Below, piece by piece: positions 5,789 to 8,296 of a stretch of DNA of 8,296 bases; the first letter of the stretch is position 1; every line of letters begins with the position of its first letter. Position numbers and translations under genes: made by a program. The notes beneath the pieces are model-generated. The model saw nothing but the letters and a program-made list of their open reading frames with translations, was not told the origin of the DNA and did not search any database. Source of the stretch: an uncultured Actinomycetes bacterium. Lineage in GTDB: Bacteria > Actinomycetota > Acidimicrobiia > Acidimicrobiales > Acidimicrobilacustridaceae. Where the stretch lies: assembly GCA_945957335.1 (NCBI GenBank), contig CAMFLJ010000161.1, forward strand, positions 1-8,296. The letters are read 5' to 3'.

Positions 5789-6930
5789 TGCTCGAGCCGT
5801 TCCGCATCGCCATCCCCGACGCCGACATCGACGACCTGCGCACCCGCCTGCGCAACACCCGCTGGCCCGACGAGGTCGACGGCGCGGGCTGGGACTACGG
5901 CATCCCGCTCGAGTGGACCCGTGAGATGTGCCGCTACTGGGCCGAGGACTACGACTGGCGTGAGCGCGAGGCGCTGCTCAACCGCTGGGACCAGTACCGC
6001 ACCGAGGTCGACGGCCTCGGGATCCACTTCATCCACGTCCGGTCCCCGGAGCCCGATGCCACGCCGCTGGTCCTCACCCACGGCTGGCCCGGCTCGATCG
6101 TCGAGTTCCAGAAGGTCATCGGCCCGCTCACCGACCCCGCCGCCCACGGCGGCGACCCGGCCGACGCCTTCCACCTCGTGTGCCCGTCGTTGCCCGGCTA
6201 TGCGTTCTCCGACAAGCCCCGCGACCGCGGGTGGGGTGTGGGCCGCACGGGCGAGACGTGGGCGAAGCTCATGGCCCAGCTCGGCTACGACCGCTACTTC
6301 GCCCAGGGCGGCGACTGGGGCTCGATGGTGTCGACGGCGCTGGCCATCGCCGACCCCGAGCACTGCGCCGCCCTGCACCTCAACATGGTGATCGCCGGCC
6401 CCGGGCCCGACGACCTGGCCGACATCACGCCCCGCGAGCAGGAGGGCCTCGACGCCATGACGGCGTACGACCGCTTCGACTCCGGCTACTCCAAGCAGCA
6501 GAGCACCCGCCCCCAGACCCTGGCCTACGGCCTGGTCGACTCGCCCGCCGCGCAGGCGGCGTGGATCCTCGAGAAGTTCTGGTCGTGGACCGACTGCGAC
6601 GGCGATCCGGAGAACGCGCTCACCCGCGACGAGATGCTCGACAACGTGAGCCTCTACTGGTTCACCGCCACCGGCGGGTCGTCGGCCCGCTTCTACTGGG
6701 AGTCGTTCGGGCCGTACGTGACGATGCACGACGTCGGCGCCAAGGTCTCCGTGCCCACCGGTGCGTCGATCTTCCCCCACGAGATCTTCCGGCCGTCGCG
6801 CCGCTGGGCCGAGCACCGCTTCCCGATCACCTACTGGAACGAGCTGCCGAAGGGTGGCCACTTCGCCGCCTTCGAGCAGCCCGAGGTGTTCGTCGACGAG
6901 CTGCGCACCTTCTTCGGCCAGCACCGCTGA
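5788..6930 (+). CDS. Epoxide hydrolase, microsomal/EHN-type alpha/beta-hydrolase
   Basis: This encodes a 380-residue soluble enzyme predicted to add water to an epoxide, giving a vicinal diol. The N-terminal EHN domain (about 1-95) has the typical opening FRIAIPDADIDDLRTRL and TRWP. The oxyanion-hole motif HGWPGS is at 98-103. The nucleophile is Asp176 in GGDWGS (174-179), the base His358 in GGHFAAFEQPE, and the acid Glu332 in IFPHEI. This matches the Asp/Glu/His triad of microsomal epoxide hydrolase, and a Tyr in the RFYWES segment fits a ring-opening tyrosine. No signal peptide is present, whereas the mammalian enzyme has a membrane anchor. ATG 5788 is preferred over a GTG at 5761 because the conserved domain begins there and a -10 box sits six bases upstream. 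A 47-base gap leads to the next gene, probably an operon. Dehalogenases share the fold but not this triad and EHN domain. Substrate unknown. Confidence 0.94.
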   Translation: MLEPFRIAIPDADIDDLRTRLRNTRWPDEVDGAGWDYGIPLEWTREMCRYWAEDYDWREREALLNRWDQYRTEVDGLGIHFIHVRSPEPDATPLVLTHGWPGSIVEFQKVIGPLTDPAAHGGDPADAFHLVCPSLPGYAFSDKPRDRGWGVGRTGETWAKLMAQLGYDRYFAQGGDWGSMVSTALAIADPEHCAALHLNMVIAGPGPDDLADITPREQEGLDAMTAYDRFDSGYSKQQSTRPQTLAYGLVDSPAAQAAWILEKFWSWTDCDGDPENALTRDEMLDNVSLYWFTATGGSSARFYWESFGPYVTMHDVGAKVSVPTGASIFPHEIFRPSRRWAEHRFPITYWNELPKGGHFAAFEQPEVFVDELRTFFGQHR

Positions 6931-6977
6931 GCCCGCACCGACCGCTCACCCCAGACCTTCGACAGGAGAACCCCACG

Positions 6978-8054
6978 ATGCTCACCCGCCTCGACGACCT
7001 GCTGTGCCACCAGCTGGCCCGGCCGTTCGAGAACGTCTCGCAGTCCGACCCCAACTGGGTCGAGCGCATCCACTTCCCGGTGGTGAGCACCGACGGCGGG
7101 ACGATCATCGACGTGGGGTTCGGCTACTACCCGAACCGTGACGTGATGGACGGCTTCGCCGGCGTCGCCAAGGGCACCGACGTGCGCTACTTCCGCGGCA
7201 GCCGGGCCCTGCGCCCCCGCATCGACGAGGTGTTCGTCGGCCCGCTGCGCTGGGAGGTGCTCGAGGGGCTCCAGACGATCCGCTGCACCCTCGACCGCAA
7301 CGACGCCGGCATCGCCTGGGACCTGCTCTACGAGGCCTCGTTCCCCGCCTCGGGCGAGGAGTACCACGAGCACTGGCGCGAGGGCCGCAAGATCGAGGAG
7401 CAGATCCGCTTCTACCAGATGGGTGGCGTGACCGGCTGGCTCGAGTTCGACGGCGTCCGCGAGGAGGTCACGCCCGAGACCTTCCGCGCCAACCGCGACC
7501 GCTCGTGGGGCGTGCGCCAGCCGCTCGTGCCCGACCCGACGATGAAGACCCACCAGCGCGCCGGCGGTGGGATCTACACGTTCGTCTACATCCAGTTCGA
7601 CGGGTGGGCCGTGCAGCACCACCGCACCGACGACATCGACGGCAACCCCACGTTCCACTTCGCCGAGCGCCACCTGCCGGACCGCATCGACACGCTGCCC
7701 GGGCTCGCCCACACCGCGGTGATGGGCCCCGACTGGACCCCGCAGTCCGGCACGTTCACCTACACCGACGACGCCGGCGAGTCGTTCGAGCTCGAGTGGG
7801 AGCGCACCGGCACGCTCTTCCCCACCGGCGGGGTGGGCGGCTACTCGGGCTTCCGCGACTTCCGACAGGGCCTCTGGATGGGCGAGGAGTGGCTCGACAC
7901 CGGCAGCCTCGACCTGGCCGACGGCGACACGTTCCGCGAGCTGTTCGGCCTGTTCGACTTCGCCGCCACCGTGCGCTGCGGCGACCAGGTCGGCGTCGGC
8001 ATCGTCGAGTGCATCCCCTTCGGCGCCTACCGGCCCTACGGGCTCGGCGTCTGA
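6978..8054 (+). CDS. Two-lobed lipocalin-like protein, hydroxyneurosporene-synthase/AttH-like (DUF7064/7065-like), function unknown
   Basis: This encodes a 358-residue soluble protein without signal peptide or membrane segment. It is rich in aromatic residues and alternating beta-type segments. The pattern GPLRWEVLEGLQTIRCTL (88-105), with NDAGIAWDLLYEASFP after it, and then NRDRSWGVRQP (172-182), resembles proteins loosely called hydroxyneurosporene synthase or AttH-like, now partly covered by DUF7064/DUF7065. That similarity is from memory of the family pattern, not a search. Such proteins are thought to form two beta-barrel lobes that bind hydrophobic ligands; no catalytic residue can be assigned here. 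The ATG at 6978 has AGGAGA at 6964-6969 with an 8-base spacer. It lies 47 bases after the epoxide hydrolase and 73 bases before a Ddn-like reductase, which suggests a role in handling a lipophilic compound. Existence of the gene is firm; the family call is moderate. Confidence 0.85.
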   Translation: MLTRLDDLLCHQLARPFENVSQSDPNWVERIHFPVVSTDGGTIIDVGFGYYPNRDVMDGFAGVAKGTDVRYFRGSRALRPRIDEVFVGPLRWEVLEGLQTIRCTLDRNDAGIAWDLLYEASFPASGEEYHEHWREGRKIEEQIRFYQMGGVTGWLEFDGVREEVTPETFRANRDRSWGVRQPLVPDPTMKTHQRAGGGIYTFVYIQFDGWAVQHHRTDDIDGNPTFHFAERHLPDRIDTLPGLAHTAVMGPDWTPQSGTFTYTDDAGESFELEWERTGTLFPTGGVGGYSGFRDFRQGLWMGEEWLDTGSLDLADGDTFRELFGLFDFAATVRCGDQVGVGIVECIPFGAYRPYGLGV

Positions 8055-8077
8055 GACGGCCCCCCGGCCCCACGCCG

Positions 8078-8122
8078 TAGCGTTCCCCCGACCGCCACCA
8101 CACCCCACACCCTTCGAGGAGA
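8078..8122 (+). promoter_or_regulatory. Possible promoter and ribosome binding site of the Ddn-like reductase
   Basis: TAGCGT at 8078-8083 is a TANNNT-type -10 candidate in the 73-base gap, which would give a leader of roughly 38 bases. AGGAGA at 8117-8122 is a strong Shine-Dalgarno with a 5-base spacer to the ATG at 8128 and fixes that start. The gene could also be read from the upstream promoter. No -35 box is seen. Confidence 0.4.
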
Positions 8123-8127
8123 CACCG

Positions 8128-8296
8128 ATGTCCGCGTTCGACGCCGAGTACGAGCCGAGCCCCTGGGGCCCCATCGCCGACGAGGTCACGCTCTACGAGC
8201 AGACCGGCGGCAGCCAGCCCAGCGCCATCGTGGGCGAGAACTGGATCATCCTCTGGACCCTCGGCGCCAAGAGCGGCAAGGTCCGCAAGACCCCGC
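8128..8296 (+). CDS. Deazaflavin (F420)-dependent nitroreductase-family protein, Ddn-like (5' part only)
   Basis: Only the first 56 residues are inside the window. The segment ENWIILWTLGAKSGKVRKTP (37-56) matches the Ddn/PF04075 family, in which the GAKSGK-x-R-x-TP strand and loop lie at the F420 cofactor phosphate. Family members use reduced F420 to reduce quinones, nitro compounds or other small hydrophobic substrates. The start at 8128 is fixed by AGGAGA with a 5-base spacer. The N-terminus is short, without a signal peptide. It follows the epoxide hydrolase and the AttH-like gene on the same strand and may be part of one catabolic operon. Some family members are annotated as pyridoxamine-oxidase-like flavin enzymes, so the F420 assignment rests on the motif alone. 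Confidence 0.8.
   Translation, partial: MSAFDAEYEPSPWGPIADEVTLYEQTGGSQPSAIVGENWIILWTLGAKSGKVRKTP

Noticed and set aside
4981..6924. Minus-strand open frame of 647 codons
   Set aside because: It is antisense to the membrane protein and epoxide hydrolase and crosses their gap. Its composition is shadow-like and it has no domain.
8055..8077. Short GGCC-CCC-GGCC symmetry after the AttH-like gene as a terminator
   Set aside because: Only four paired bases with a three-base loop and no T-run; expected by chance in this composition.
6831..8189. Minus-strand open frame of 452 codons
   Set aside because: It is antisense to the AttH-like gene and runs into two neighbours. Composition is that of a codon shadow.

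Overview
The window is very GC-rich throughout, with almost every third codon position G or C. It looks like a chromosomal stretch from a high-GC actinobacterium, possibly of the Acidimicrobiia type. Support for this is the start of an F420/deazaflavin-type (Ddn-like) reductase, a gene that appears to be leaderless with TACGCT six bases before its ATG, and Pro/Thr-rich secreted tails. The taxon is an inference. No tRNA, rRNA, CRISPR array, insertion sequence or phage gene was seen.

The minus-strand half (4579 down to 1) reads as one unit of four genes. First is a Tat-exported berberine-bridge-like oxidase with both residues expected for bicovalent FAD. A 41-base gap with a hairpin follows. 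Then come a cytoplasmic beta-keto acid cleavage enzyme (BKACE, DUF849), a GlcD/D-lactate-dehydrogenase-type FAD enzyme, and a thiamine-diphosphate enzyme that runs off the left edge. The last three are joined by two identical GTGA stop/start overlaps, so they are probably translated in a coupled way. A plausible scheme is 2-hydroxy acid to 2-oxo acid (FAD enzyme), then decarboxylation or carboligation (ThDP enzyme), with BKACE using acetyl-CoA to cleave a beta-keto acid. The substrate cannot be read from the sequence.

A 134-base divergent intergenic region (4580-4713) separates this unit from the plus-strand half. It carries a perfect 6-bp inverted repeat with a 6-base spacer.

The plus-strand half starts with a YbhN/LPG-synthase-type multi-spanning membrane protein, followed by a GC-rich hairpin. 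Next is a microsomal-type epoxide hydrolase with its catalytic residues in place. A two-lobed protein resembling the hydroxyneurosporene-synthase/AttH-like (DUF7064/7065-like) group follows, and then the start of a Ddn-like reductase. The last three genes are closely spaced and suggest metabolism of a hydrophobic, perhaps terpenoid, aromatic or xenobiotic, compound. This is inferred from family knowledge only.

There is no gene-free stretch above 300 bases. The long overlapping antisense frames are best explained as high-GC shadows.
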